DNA from: Dipteris shenzhenensis
Taxonomy: Eukaryota; Polypodiophyta; Polypodiopsida; Gleicheniales
Reading direction: 5' to 3' (one strand)
DNA length: 64,000 bases
NCBI GenBank assembly: GCA_047967505.1
Contig: CM106538.1
This document shows, piece by piece, positions 11,302-21,691 of this stretch. The notes beneath the pieces were generated by a model. The model was not told the DNA's origin. It did not search any database and saw nothing but the letters and a program-made list of their open reading frames with translations. The position numbers were made by a program, and so were the translations under genes. Positions within the stretch are counted from its first letter, which is position 1, and each line of letters starts with the position of its first letter.

Positions 11302-11641
11302 CCCCTACTCGAACAAGGTTCTCTAGCTATGGATGAAAAAACCCTTGGCTAGTACAAGGGAAAAACCCGAGCCACTATATATATATCTTTGTGAAAATAT
11401 ATATACAAAGGATGTCCATAGGCTAGTCTGAATGATACAGTGTAATGTTGGATGATACTGTGCAAATTGCATGTGGATAGTACAAAGATATAAGACAAGT
11501 ACTTGTCCATAGTACAATGCAAAGTATAGGTGCTCTTCATCTGAATAGGAGAGCTTGTCATCTCCAAGTTCAATCTCATCAAATCTCCTCAAACCTTTAT
11601 AATCATGCCTTCATGTTTTGCACAATTCATCCACCTAAAAT

Positions 11642-11740
11642 GACCGGTTTCATGTAGTGTATACAAACACAACAAATATTCAAGTAAATGTCCCATTTCA
11701 TGCGGTGTATACAAACACAATAAATATTCAAGTATCCTTT
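11642..11740. repeat. Two-copy 49-bp tandem repeat in element F
   Basis: tttcatg(t/c)(a/g)gtgtatacaaacacaa(c/t)aaatattcaagta occurs twice about 50 bp apart. Confidence 0.6.
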
Positions 11741-11849
11741 TCCGTTGTACCAAGGATGAATGCATGAGGAAATTGCTTTGGCCACTCCAAAGATGGGTAT
11801 GTAGGGGCGATTTGAGATGTCCACAAAGCCAGGGTGAACAACTGGGTAG

Positions 11850-12375
11850 CCGAAGTAACGAACGATCGGAAATACAATGAGCATAAGCCACACACATATG
11901 ATAAGAGGCAAGCTTGTGTGGATTAGACACAGCTTAGATAATCATAGTAGGGATGAAATAACAACCTCATAGTGGAAGTACCGAACGACAAAAAATACAA
12001 TGAGCATAAGCCACCCACTTATGACAAGAGGCAAGCTTGTGTGGATTAGACACAGCTTACATAATCATAGCGGGAATGAAATAATGACCTCTTCACATTC
12101 GGAAGTACCAAACAACCGGAAATACAATAAGCATAATCCACACACGTATGAAAAGAGGCAACCTTGTGTGGATTAGTCATAGCTTATATAATCATAGTGG
12201 GAATCAAATAACAACCTCTTTGCATCTGGAAGTATTGAACAACCGGAAATACAACGAGCATAATCCACACACGTATGAGAAGAGGCAACCTTGTGTGGAT
12301 TAGACACAGCTTACATAATCATAGTGGGAATGAAATAACAACCTCTTCACATTCAGAAATACCGAACAATCGGGA
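11850..12375. repeat. About 125-bp tandem repeat, four units
   Basis: The anchor gtgtggattag(a/t)cacagctta recurs at about 11916, 12039, 12166 and 12293, spacings 123, 127 and 127. Each unit also contains ggaaatacaa(t/c)gagcataa, taagaggcaa and ataatcatag(t/c)gggaat. Confidence 0.85.
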
Positions 12376-12439
12376 AGACAAGCATCCAAGATTACAAAGA
12401 ACATCCGAAAGTAATCAAGAAAATGGGCATCCAAGAATG

Positions 12440-13185
12440 GTGATCATGTCCAAACGAGTACTCAATAGTAATCCATATGTGCCATGTCCAAACGAGTACT
12501 TAATAAACTATCCATATGTGCTTGTCCAAATGAGTACTCAAGAAGTAATCCATTTGTGTTAATAAATATTGTCACCTTAAAGACCTTGAACCTTGCCACA
12601 TCAAGATAAGTACGCAATAAGTAATCCATAGGTACCACGTCGAAACGAGTACTCAATAAGTAATCCATATGTATTCATCATGAAAGACATATAAGTATTT
12701 GTCACGTCCAAATGAGTACTCAATAAGTAATCCATATGTGCCATGTCCAAACGAGTACTCAATAAGTAATCCATATGTGCCATGTCCAAACGAGGACTCA
12801 ATAAGTAATCCATATGTGTTTATTTGAAAGACGTTGAACCTTACCACGTCCAAATGAGTATGCAATATGACTATGTCAAAATGAGTTCTCAATAAGTAAT
12901 CCATATGTTCATCGTCGTGAAAGCCAAATAAATATGTGTCACTTCCAAATGAGGACTCAATAATAATCCATGCGCCATGTCCAGACGAGTACTCAAGTAG
13001 TTAGCCATGTGCCATGTCCAAATGAGTACTCAAGCAGTTAGCCATATGTGTTTATAAATATATTATCACTTGAAAGATGTTGAACCTTGGCACATCCAAT
13101 ACATAGGTGCCACAGCCAAATGAGTACTCAATAAGTCAGCCATATGTGTTCATCGGTGAGAGACATATACATATACCTCACCACA
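12440..13185. repeat. 42-bp minisatellite with alternating spacers
   Basis: A monomer of about 42 bp (catgtccaaacgagtactca followed by ataagtaatccatatgtgc) occurs some 14-16 times. Groups of monomers are separated by two spacer types that alternate. Type A, near 12553, 12815 and 13049, contains ttgaaagacgttgaacctt-like sequence. Type B, near 12669, 12908 and 13147, contains catgaaagacatataa-like sequence. The higher-order period is about 240-255 bp, with three cycles. The monomer equals 14 codons, so on the element's sense (minus) strand it gives short frames with repeating MDYLLSTRLDMAH. Confidence 0.85.
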
Positions 13186-13918
13186 TAAAGGGTGGAATAA
13201 AAGGGCCAAATAAAAGTATGCCTTGCTTGAAGATATAAGGTGAACCAATAAGTAAATACATACTGTAATCAGCTCATGTTGAAAGTAAATCTTGATATAG
13301 AATATTGGCAAGTCTTTTTAACCAAGATTCATGAAAACTTGAAGCTACAGCTCAACTTATTAGTACTAGAACATAATAATACATGTATTATCATTGCGAA
13401 TAAAACATCAAGCATATTAATGTAGTGGAATACAAATAACATAACCTTTCAAGTGGAATATCAAGGACAAAGCAGTGTACTGAACTACGATGCTATCATG
13501 GTTCCCAATCATGTATAAGATTAAAGGAAGTTGGTTTATCTCTATACCAATAGGCAAAGAAAACTCCAACACATAGATGTATGTCATAGTGGTTGGTGAT
13601 CTTGGAATTAACCATCATTGTCTTGCTGAAAAGCAATCAGGTTTTGTGAGGTACCCGAGTATAGATATTGATAGAGATCTTTTGTTGAAGGATGTTCTAT
13701 GAATGCTAAGTAGCAAAGTACTTACACAAACACTCAACAAGCAATGCACTAAATAAGAAGTTGGTCAGTAAAGGATGCGCTAAATAAAAACTAGCTTAAT
13801 AGATGTGAAGCATCATTGGCTTTTTACTTTGTCAAAGCAGCATGAAGCTATAAGTGCTAAGCGTTAAACTATTATTTTTACTGATGACCTAATAGAAAGC
13901 AAAAATTTCTTTCATATG
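13186..13918. other. Element F interior, no recognised gene
   Basis: AT-rich sequence of element F up to the Gypsy insertion point. No conserved frame is seen on either strand. Confidence 0.45.
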
Positions 13919-14528
13919 GTAGTGTGACGCCAAAAATTGATATTTTTAATTTGGATTTGGTATTGTTTTTCTCTATGTTTGATAAGAGGTTGAGTATCAA
14001 GTGATAGCCTAGTGGCTCTCACTTATTTCTATTTTCTATGATATTGTATGGGATTGAGAGGATGAGTGGAATGGCTCATTGTAAATACCATAGGTATGAA
14101 TTATAAATACCTTGGTATGGGGTGAGAGTTATTTGTGTATGGGATATTATGGAGTTTTTAGAAAATAGGAAGAGTGAGTCATATAAAGAGGTGGGCTCAT
14201 GTCCATGTGTTCCAATAATATAAGAGAGGCCACATGCCAAGCGTGTGGAAGGCATGTGGAGGAGTGTGAAGTCAAGAGGAATCCTTCTAGAATTCCTATG
14301 TGGAATAAGGAGGATGTGGACACGTGGAAAAGAGAGGTCCCTATGGGCTCCATGTGGGGAGACCCTTGACTTTCTCAATATTTTAAGAGTCTTGAGCATC
14401 TTGTGATGGGACACATGGAAAGAGTAGCCAAAAAGGACATGGATGGTGACATACAAGCTTATGTGATCGATGGGGAAAAGAATCTACAGGCAGCCATTGT
14501 AAATGGGTGAAGGAGGGTGATAAAATCT

Positions 14529-14539
14529 CTATAAAAGGA
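14529..14539 (+). promoter_or_regulatory. LTR promoter TATA box
   Basis: ctataaaagga in the 5' LTR, repeated at 22310-22320 in the 3' LTR. It is followed by pyrimidine-rich sequence, as expected for a plant Pol II start region about 30 bp downstream. Confidence 0.6.
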
Positions 14540-15049
14540 GCCCTCCTCTCCCTTGTTCATCAATCTCCTCCACCATTAGGCCTCATGTTGCTGTAGCTCT
14601 AGTCTCCTCAAGCCTCTTCCATGAGCCTTCTCTCCCTCTTGTAGATATTCTCTTATGTAGACTCTTGAGTCCATCTCTCTCTACTTCGTTCTCTCTCTAT
14701 GAGTAGTCTTGGAGCTTTCGCTCCCTCTTGTACATATGAAACCTCTTCTTCTCCCTTGTGCTTGTAGTGTTTTGAGTTGCATTGGAGTGGAGTCTCACTC
14801 TATTGGTAATGAACGTCACTTCAGGTTCTCTCTCTCTTGAGTGTCTCTTCCCTTTTCTTTCTTTCAAAGCTTTAAAAGTTCTTTCTATTCCGTCGCTCAC
14901 TGTGCACACATGGTCCATCGATTTCCCAAGCCACCATGCAAACTTCTTCCCCTCTTCTAGGCAAAATCTATGAGCGGTGGATCGTTGATGAAGGTGGAGT
15001 CTTAAGGGAGCATCCTGCTCAGGAGAAATTAGCATGGGTGGAGGGTAGT

Positions 15050-15560
15050 TTTCATGACAGTTTGACCCCCTATCAGTGTTTTGCTCATAACTTTCTGCTC
15101 AATAGTTTGATTTTAATGAAATTTATATCAAAGCGAAGCTCTTTTTAAGGCGCATGTTTGTATGTGATCAGATCTTGAATGAGATACTGCTGCAAAAAGT
15201 TATGTCTCTGTGTCTGATAGTCTATTTTCATGACAGTTTTTACCCCCGTCTAGTAAATTGTCCACAACTTTTTGGCCGCTTCTCTGTTTCTTGCGAAACA
15301 TATATCAACGCGAAGCTCTCTTTAAGGCACATGTCTCTATGTGCCTAGATCTTGAATCCAATATTGCTGCAAAATGTTATGAGTCTCTGTGTTTGACAAT
15401 CTCTTTTTATGATAGTTTTTACTCCCTTCCAGTAAACTGTCCATATCTCTTCAACCGTCTATCTGTTTTCAACAAAACTTATATTAGCGTGAAGCCCATC
15501 TTAAGGCGCATCTCTTTGTGCATTTGAATCTTTGATATCATGTCTCTACTGAAAGTTATA
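15050..15560 (+). repeat. Three ~177-bp units inside the Gypsy 5' LTR
   Basis: Each unit starts at catga(c/t)agttt(t)(t)accccc (about 15053, 15229, 15407). It runs through a cgcgaagctc(t)(c)tttaagg(c)(g/a)ca block, gatcttgaat and ctgcaaaa-gttatg, to ctctgtgt. The same three units lie at about 22825-23335 in the 3' LTR. Confidence 0.75.
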
Positions 15561-16008
15561 GGCCTCTGTGTCTAATGACAATTTGTAGAGTGTTTTGAGC
15601 TGTGTAAAGGTGTCTATGAAGGAGGTGCAATGTTTCCTCAGAACCTACCCATCCGACCCAATCAGCCCCTTCAAACTCCTCGATATATATCAGTTCATGT
15701 CATGTTGAGCCGTAAGATCTTCTTTCAACAACGTATCGCTCTTCTCTTTGGCGTAGACCGGCTCGTTGAAATTATGGCCTCTCCTGATCCTTTCCTTCTC
15801 CCTATGCTTGATTACAACATCACTTAGGATGTTACCATCTTCACTCTCATCTGAGGGAGGAAAGTATGGTGTGATATCTTGGCATAAAAGCTTCTCTTTT
15901 AATTTCCTATTCTCAATGATAAATATCTTTGTCAGTTAGTTCAAAAGCAACAGGAAGTGAAGAGGTGCGTGAAGTTTATTACCCCCAACTTCATGTCACA
16001 TCTTTTGA

Positions 16009-16020
16009 TGGAGACGCCGA
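16009..16020 (+). promoter_or_regulatory. Candidate primer-binding site
   Basis: tggagacgccga begins with the obligatory TGG eight bases after the LTR. I could not match it to a specific tRNA, so this is only a candidate. Confidence 0.35.
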
Positions 16021-16620
16021 GTACGTTTGGTATTGGATTCATCCCACCTTACTAAACAGTCTCAAGTGTACTTGATTGGATGTTATGCCTAGTATAGGCA
16101 TGTGTTTTTGATAAGATAAAGAAGATGCTTGGAAGAACTCCATTAGAAGAGATTGCAGCCCGTTTAAGAGAACTAGAAGATTGTGAAGGTGATGCTCAAG
16201 CTATTCGCACAGTCACCATGATCATATCCTTTATGTTTGCACTGTTGAATATGTTGGTGAATTGACAACGTCGACAATAGGCACAATGATAAATTGGGGA
16301 TTGTTTCATGCACTGGCAGCTTGGTGTGAAGAAGAGTTGAGTCTTTGGGTAGTTTTTGACTATAACAGTGGAGTGGTGATTCTCAATGCTTTCAACTTCT
16401 TTTGATATGAAAATGATGAAGAGTACAATGTCTTGAAGCTGTTATGTGCACTTCCAATTGTGAGAAAGGTGATTCTTGAATGCATGTATACACAATGTTT
16501 TCATGGTGCTGGTTGGTCACTTATTTTTGAAGATTTTGTAGAGGATCACATTGTGGAGGGTATTCAACAAGTGGTTATGCATAATAAGTTGGTCTTGGTA
16601 TACTAAGGCTTTGTGGGATC

Positions 16621-17679
16621 TTGTTTGGATCTTATTTGGGATATTATTTGGGTCTTGGTGTTTCCTTTTTGTGTTTCTTCATGGTGAAGATTCCAGTGTT
16701 TCAAGGGACCCAAGGGGAAGACTCGGAGTCTTATCTTCGGGATTTTGTTCAAGGATGCCGGCTTTCTGGATGGTCCATGAAGGATCGGGCGGAGATTTTG
16801 CCTGATTTTCTTGAAGGTGTAGCCTTGAGTTGGCATAAGACCTTGTCGGACTCTACCAAGGACCAAGTGGTGGCAGCAATGAAGCAGAGATTTGGGGTAG
16901 TGGAGTCGCCAAATGCTTTGATGTTGTAGTTGGACTGGTTCTATCAAGGAGAGGGTGAGTTGGCATTGGCAATCTGATATGAAACTTTATGGACAAAGTA
17001 TGAAAGGGCAGCTTTGCGAGCTGTGGCATCTGCATCATCGGCCCCTCAAAGTCTCTTAGGGATGGAGCACTTAAAGATGAGCAAATTTTGTATGGCTTTG
17101 GAGCCTCATCTTTGCTCAAAAGTAATGAGTAAAGATCCAACAACATACGTGGAGGCACTTCACATTGCGACCAAGAAAGAAGCTTCTCTAAAGATCGAAT
17201 CCTCTTTTGTGTCTTCAACAGCTTCAACTTCTAAGGTGGAGGTAATGGGCGCTCCTTAGGTACCAAATTCCTCTGAGTTAGATCATAATATCTCTCAATT
17301 GATGGCAGAGTTTGCTGATTTGAAATTGCATTTGGTTAATGCACGACAACCTACAGCACCAAAGAGTGAAGATAGGCCTCGAGATAAGAGTGGGGTCACT
17401 TGCTATGAATGTAATGAAAAAGGTCACTATCGCCCCAAGTGTCTTAGATTGATAAAGAAAGAAGAAAAACAAGTATCATTGTTAGAAGCTTCTTCAGGGG
17501 ATGAGGAAAGAGAGGTAATGATGGCTAAACGGGGGCGTGGTAAAGCAAAAGAAGAAGAAGAAAGCAAGGAAGAAGTAGATGAGGAACATCAGGGAGAGGA
17601 ACACCGTAGTAAGAAAAAGAAGGCATCTAGAAGGAGAATAGTCAGACTTTCCTTTAGGACAAGGAATCGGAAGCTATGA
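16621..17679 (+). pseudogene. Gypsy gag with CCHC zinc knuckle
   Basis: One frame, with stops at 16927, 16975 and 17257, encodes gag. The N-terminal capsid-like part has VFQGTQGEDSESYLRDFVQG, DRAEILPDFLEGVALSWH and KQRFGVVESP. A later MGMEHLK-like stretch precedes a CCHC knuckle (CYECNEKGHYRPKC, CX2CX4HX4C) at about 17401-17442. A very charged tail (Glu/Lys-rich) runs to the stop at 17677. The start is uncertain, because 16001-16620 carries further short open pieces that may be the real N-terminus. Confidence 0.85.
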
Positions 17680-18187
17680 CTTGTTATCCGACCTTAAAGA
17701 AAAGGAAGCTCATATCACCTTTGGTCAATTACTTGCTTTGTCTCCAAAACTACGGAAGGAATGGGGAAAGCTAGCAAGCACAAGAGTATCAAAGAAGAAA
17801 AAGAAGAAAAGCTCCATTCCTATTGTTCAAAAGGTAGATATAGATGTTGGTGATGATGTACCTGTGGTTGATGTGATCATTGATGGTCAAGTGATATCTA
17901 ATGTTTACATTGATGGAGGTGCATCAATTAATGTCATGAGTGAGAAGACCATGATAGATGCTGATTTAAAATACTCTAGTACTACCTCTCCTTATCGCAT
18001 CAAATTGGCTGACAACACTAAGGTTAAGACCTTGGGAGTTGTGAAGAATCTAGAAGTGGATGTATGTGGAATTTCTGTGCCGACTACTTTTCAGGTGATC
18101 CCTACCAAGCCAGATGCACGTGCCTATCCATTGATTTTGGGAAGGCCTTGGCTACGCAAGGTGAAGGCTGTTCAAAAGTGGGATTGA
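17660..18187 (+). pseudogene. Gypsy aspartic protease domain
   Basis: The frame shifts after gag. It reads YDLLSDLKEKEAHITFGQLL, LSPKLRKEW, a lysine run, and then VDVIIDGQVISNVYIDGGAS with NVMS. This IDGGAS motif is the retropepsin active site in the form common in plant Gypsy elements. LILGRPWLRK near the end is the conserved ILGRxWL flap-side motif. The TGA at 18185 ends this frame. Confidence 0.85.
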
Positions 18188-18210
18188 TTTTGTAGGGAAA
18201 TGATAAGAAG

Positions 18211-19760
18211 GTGCCCTACAACATTAGAAGTCGCAAAAAGGAAGTTATCAAGGAGGAGACTTCAACATCAGAGAGTTCAAGCTCTGATTTAACCGATGAA
18301 GAAGAACAGATAGGGTGTAGCTTCGAGGAGTCCAACTCAGAGGGTGAGGTGGAAGGAGTGGCCTTTGGTCTTTGTCTTGGTGCTGATCGGGATGAGTCAG
18401 GAAGGAACAAGGTGGTGGTGTAAGAAGATCCTGTAGAGACACTTCATGTGGAGGATGTGGAGCACACTAAATGACGCCAACGCAATGAAGAGCTTCTTGG
18501 TGATTCTCTATCAGGTAGTGAGAAGCTCCAGTACTTGGATATGTTAGATGATTTTCCATGTTTCTTTGCAACAAGCTATTCATAGGTTCGACCAATCTCT
18601 CTTGTGGAGCACAAGATTGAGTTGAAGCCAGAATGCAAGCCAGTTGTGCAACGCTTAAGGCGATTGGGGGTGATCCAAGCTGAGGCACTAAAGAAAGAGG
18701 TAATACAACTACTTGAGGTGGGATTCATCTTTCCTGTTGATGATTCAGAATGGATATCTCCTGTAGTTGTCACACCAAAGAAAGGAAATAAGTGGCGGGT
18801 TTGTGTGGACTTTTGTCCTTTGAATGCATGCACTAAGAGGGATCATTTTCCTTTGCCATTCCAAGATGAAATACTAGACGAAGTAGCAGGGCATGAGATG
18901 TATTCTGTTTGTGATGGGTATTCTGGGTACTTTCAAATTCGTATTCGGGAGCAAGATCGAAAGAAAACATCATTTGTCACACGTTGGGGAGTCTTTACTT
19001 ACAGAGTGATGCCTTTTGGGTTGACCAATGCACCAGCTAAATTTCAAAGGTTCATGAGTCAAGTCCTTGAGCCTTACTTGGGAAAGTTCATAAGGGTGTT
19101 TTTGGATGTTTTTTGCATTTATTCTCGGCGCATAGATCACATGGAGAAGTTAAAGATGGCCTTAGCTAGGATTGATGAAGCAAAAGGGTGTCTAAATCCT
19201 AGCAAGTGTCATTTGGCTCAAACAAAAGTAGTCTTGTTGGGGCATATTGTGTCTGAAGAAGGCCTGCAAATGGATCCTGACAAGGTTCAAGCAATCATGG
19301 CATTGCCAAGTCTTGAGAGTGTCACTAGTGTTCGTAGAATTCTAGGAAAGAGCAAGTATTATCAACACTTTTGTGATGATTTCACAGAGATAGTGCATCC
19401 CATGAATTTGTTGACAAGAAAAGGAGTTTCTTTCCAATGGGGTGTGGAGTAACAAGAGTCTTTCTAGCAACTTAAGGAGGCCATGAGTAAGGGCCTAATA
19501 TTGAAGCCCCCTGATTGGTCTCAAGACTTTTATGTAAATCCAAGTGTATCTTTGCATTAAGTTGGTGCTGTATTGCTACAAAAAGGAGAGGCAGGTAGAA
19601 TGCAACCCATCTATTGTGCCAGTCGACAGCTTACAGATGTGGAAACAAGGTATGAAGAAATGGAGCAGCAAGCTCTCTCTTTGGTGTTTTCAGTCAGAAA
19701 GTTTTGCTCCTATTTATTACCTCGACCATTTTTCTTCCTTACCTCTCACTCTATATTAGC
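18211..19760 (+). pseudogene. Gypsy reverse transcriptase and first RNase H
   Basis: After an acidic linker with stops at 18421, 18472 and 18583, RT starts near 18604. The order is ELKPECKPVVQ, IFPVDDSEWISPVVVTPKKG, WRVCVDFCPLNA, YFQIRI, FVTRWGVFTYRVMPFGLTNA and PAKFQRFMS. The catalytic box reads FLDVFCIYS, so the second aspartate of xxDD is Val. Thumb and RNase H entry follow (LGHIVSEEGLQMDP, KYYQHF). Stops lie at 19450, 19465 and 19558, then PIYCASRQL and TRYEEMEQQALSLVF of the RNase H. The frame is lost after about 19735. Confidence 0.9.
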
Positions 19761-20474
19761 ATATCTATTCACAAGCCTAATCATGGGGGGAGATTTGCAA
19801 AATGGTTGTTAGAGCTTCAAGAGTTTTCTTTCTCTTTTGTCACTGAAAATACCACTAGGTCCACTATGGCAGATTTGCTCACAGGACGGGAGGATCTAGG
19901 AGAAGAAAAGAAATGTAAGGAGAACATTAAACATGAAAGAGATATACCACCAGCAGCTTTTGTTTTGTATTTTGATGGGGCTTTTAGTCCTTCACGCCAA
20001 CAAGGATCCGGGGGGATGGTCTTGATGAATTCTAAAGGTCAAGAAGTATGGGCAAGAGGACAAGAGCTCCCAGGAATCACAACTAACAATATAGCTGAGT
20101 ATAATGCTTTGATTCTTGGTCTGGAGGGTTGTCTTCAAAGTCAAATTAAATAATTGAAAGTAAGAGGAGATTCTCAGCTTATTATAAAGCAAATGCAAGG
20201 GCATTACAAGACAAGAAGTCCTCATTTGAAGGAGCTTAATCAAAAGGCTATGGCACTATGTAGTCAATTTGATTTTTGCAAGTTTGTTTATATAAACAGA
20301 AAAGAAAATCAAAGGGCAGATGAGTTAGCTACTCAAGCCATTATAGTACAAGACTGGGGGGTGGTTTCTTTGGTAGACACTGGATGGCCAGAGCTGCAAG
20401 ATGTTCAACAATATGTGGAAGAAGGCATGTTTCCTCGAGGGTTAACTCCACAATATAGAAGCAGAGATTGGTAA
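19750..20474 (+). pseudogene. Second (additional) RNase H domain
   Basis: A shifted frame carries the end of the first RNase H (GGRFAKWLLELQEF, MADLLTG). A second complete RNase H-like domain follows: FVLYFDGAFSPSRQQGSGG, ITTNNIAEYNALILGLEGCL, VRGDSQLIIKQMQGHY and ENQRADELATQAI. All four acidic catalytic positions (Asp, Glu, Asp, Asp) are visible. One TAA at 20151 interrupts it. An extra RNase H placed between pol RNase H and integrase is characteristic of Tat-lineage elements. A stop at 20472 marks a frameshift into integrase. Confidence 0.88.
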
Positions 20475-21631
20475 GGAAGGCTTGTCCCTATACTATTGTT
20501 GATGACATTCTTTATAAATTGGGAAAAGACAAGGTGCTCCGTCAGGTGGTTCATCCCATGGAGACTAGGAGAATCCTAGAAATGTGTCATGAATGCTCTA
20601 GTCATTTTGCTTTAACAAGCACAGCTAGGAGAATTCTTAATGCAGGTTACTTTTGGCCACGCCTCCATAAGGATGTATATGAATGGTGTCAAAGTTGTAA
20701 AGTATGCCAAAAGTTTGGAAGGAGACAGTTGATTCCTGGGCCCTTAAAGCCTACTCCAGCATATGGACCATTTGAGAGGTGGGGGTTGGACTTTGTGGGA
20801 CCACTCCCTCGCTCATCTCAAGGCAAACATTATTTATTGGTGGCCACAGATTATGTGACTCGGTGGGCAGAGGCCAAGGCCACAGTCAATAGCAAGGCAA
20901 GCATAGTTGCAAAATTTCTCTTTGAAATTTGTTCATGCGTTGGATGTCCTTTGGAAATTCTCACTGATGGAGGAACCTCTTTTAGAAATGAACTAATTGA
21001 AGATGTGGTGCATAAGCTAAAGATAAATCATAGCATGTCCACGCCATACTATCCCCAATGTAATGGCTTGGCTGAGGAAACAAATGGATTGCTGTGCAAT
21101 TAAATGGGAAAGCTCGTAGACACCAAGAAAAGGCATTGGGATAGGCACTTGGCAGAAGTTTTATGGGCTTATAGAACCACACACAAGCTAGCTATTGGGT
21201 TTACACCATTCCAACTAGTGTATGGAATAGAAGCCATTTTACCCATTGAATTGGAGATACATAGTCTTCACACAGCTGTTGCAAGAATAGAAGGACAGGA
21301 GGATGCCTATGCTCAATGCTTGGTACAGCTAGAAGCCTTGGATGAATACAGATTATAGGCCTTACAAAACTTGGAATCTTCTCAAAAAAGGCGCAAGGTC
21401 CGTTTTGACACCAAATTACGCAAGAAGAAAGATATTGTAGAAGGAGATTTGGTAATGAGATTTGATAGCCGTCTGGACAAGTGGCTAGACAAAAAGTTTA
21501 TCGGTCGATGGGAGGGACCATATCGAGTCAAAAAGAAGTTCACGAATGGAACCTATCAGCTTGAGGATGTTGATGGCATGGTGATACCCAGACGCACCAA
21601 TGAGTATCGCCTTAAATTCTTCTATGCTTGA
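20468..21631 (+). pseudogene. Gypsy integrase
   Basis: One frame, with stops at 21101 and 21356. The N-terminal HHCC finger reads MCHECSSHF...WCQSCKVCQK. The core has WGLDFVGPLP, TDYVTRWAEA, LTDGGTSFRN, PYYPQCNGLAEETNG and later FTPFQLVYG, so all three DDE residues are present. The C-terminal part contains GDLVMRF, KKFIGRWEGPYRVKKKF and the final EYRLKFFYA. No chromodomain is present, consistent with the Tat lineage rather than a chromovirus. Confidence 0.9.
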
Positions 21632-21677
21632 CCACCTTGAGGGCCAGTAGACCCTCTCTATCATTAGAGAGGATCTG

Positions 21678-21691
21678 CTGGGGGGGAAAGA
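21678..21691 (+). promoter_or_regulatory. Gypsy polypurine tract
   Basis: A G-run (gggggggaaaga) ends directly at the 3' LTR start TGTGACG, as expected for the plus-strand primer. Confidence 0.85.

Larger units (their letters stand above)
13923..16000 (+). repeat. Gypsy 5' LTR
   Basis: 2078 bp, nearly identical to 21692-23772 apart from scattered substitutions and small gaps. The left end TGTGACG and right end GTCACA form the short terminal inverted repeat typical of LTRs. Three imperfect units of about 177 bp occupy 15050-15560 (see separate entry). Sequence after the TATA box would give an unusually long transcribed R-U5 of about 1.4 kb. Confidence 0.93.

Noticed and set aside
11160-11340. 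Element F's left LTR as an independent solo LTR
   Set aside because: The matching AGCAT duplication at 24809-24813, plus primer site and purine tract in the correct places, shows it is one end of a complete element.
12601-12904. Overlapping minus-strand frames as real genes
   Set aside because: They are produced by the 42-bp repeat; noted as repeat-coded peptides, not annotated as genes.
14076-14456. Minus-strand frame in the Gypsy LTR
   Set aside because: Present in both LTRs but antisense to the promoter region and without any domain.
16621-21631. Claim that all stops in the Gypsy are C-to-T
   Set aside because: Every stop codon can be derived from CAA, CAG or CGA by one C-to-T, so without a sibling copy the observation is uninformative. 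The claim is kept only for the Copia family, where siblings are available.
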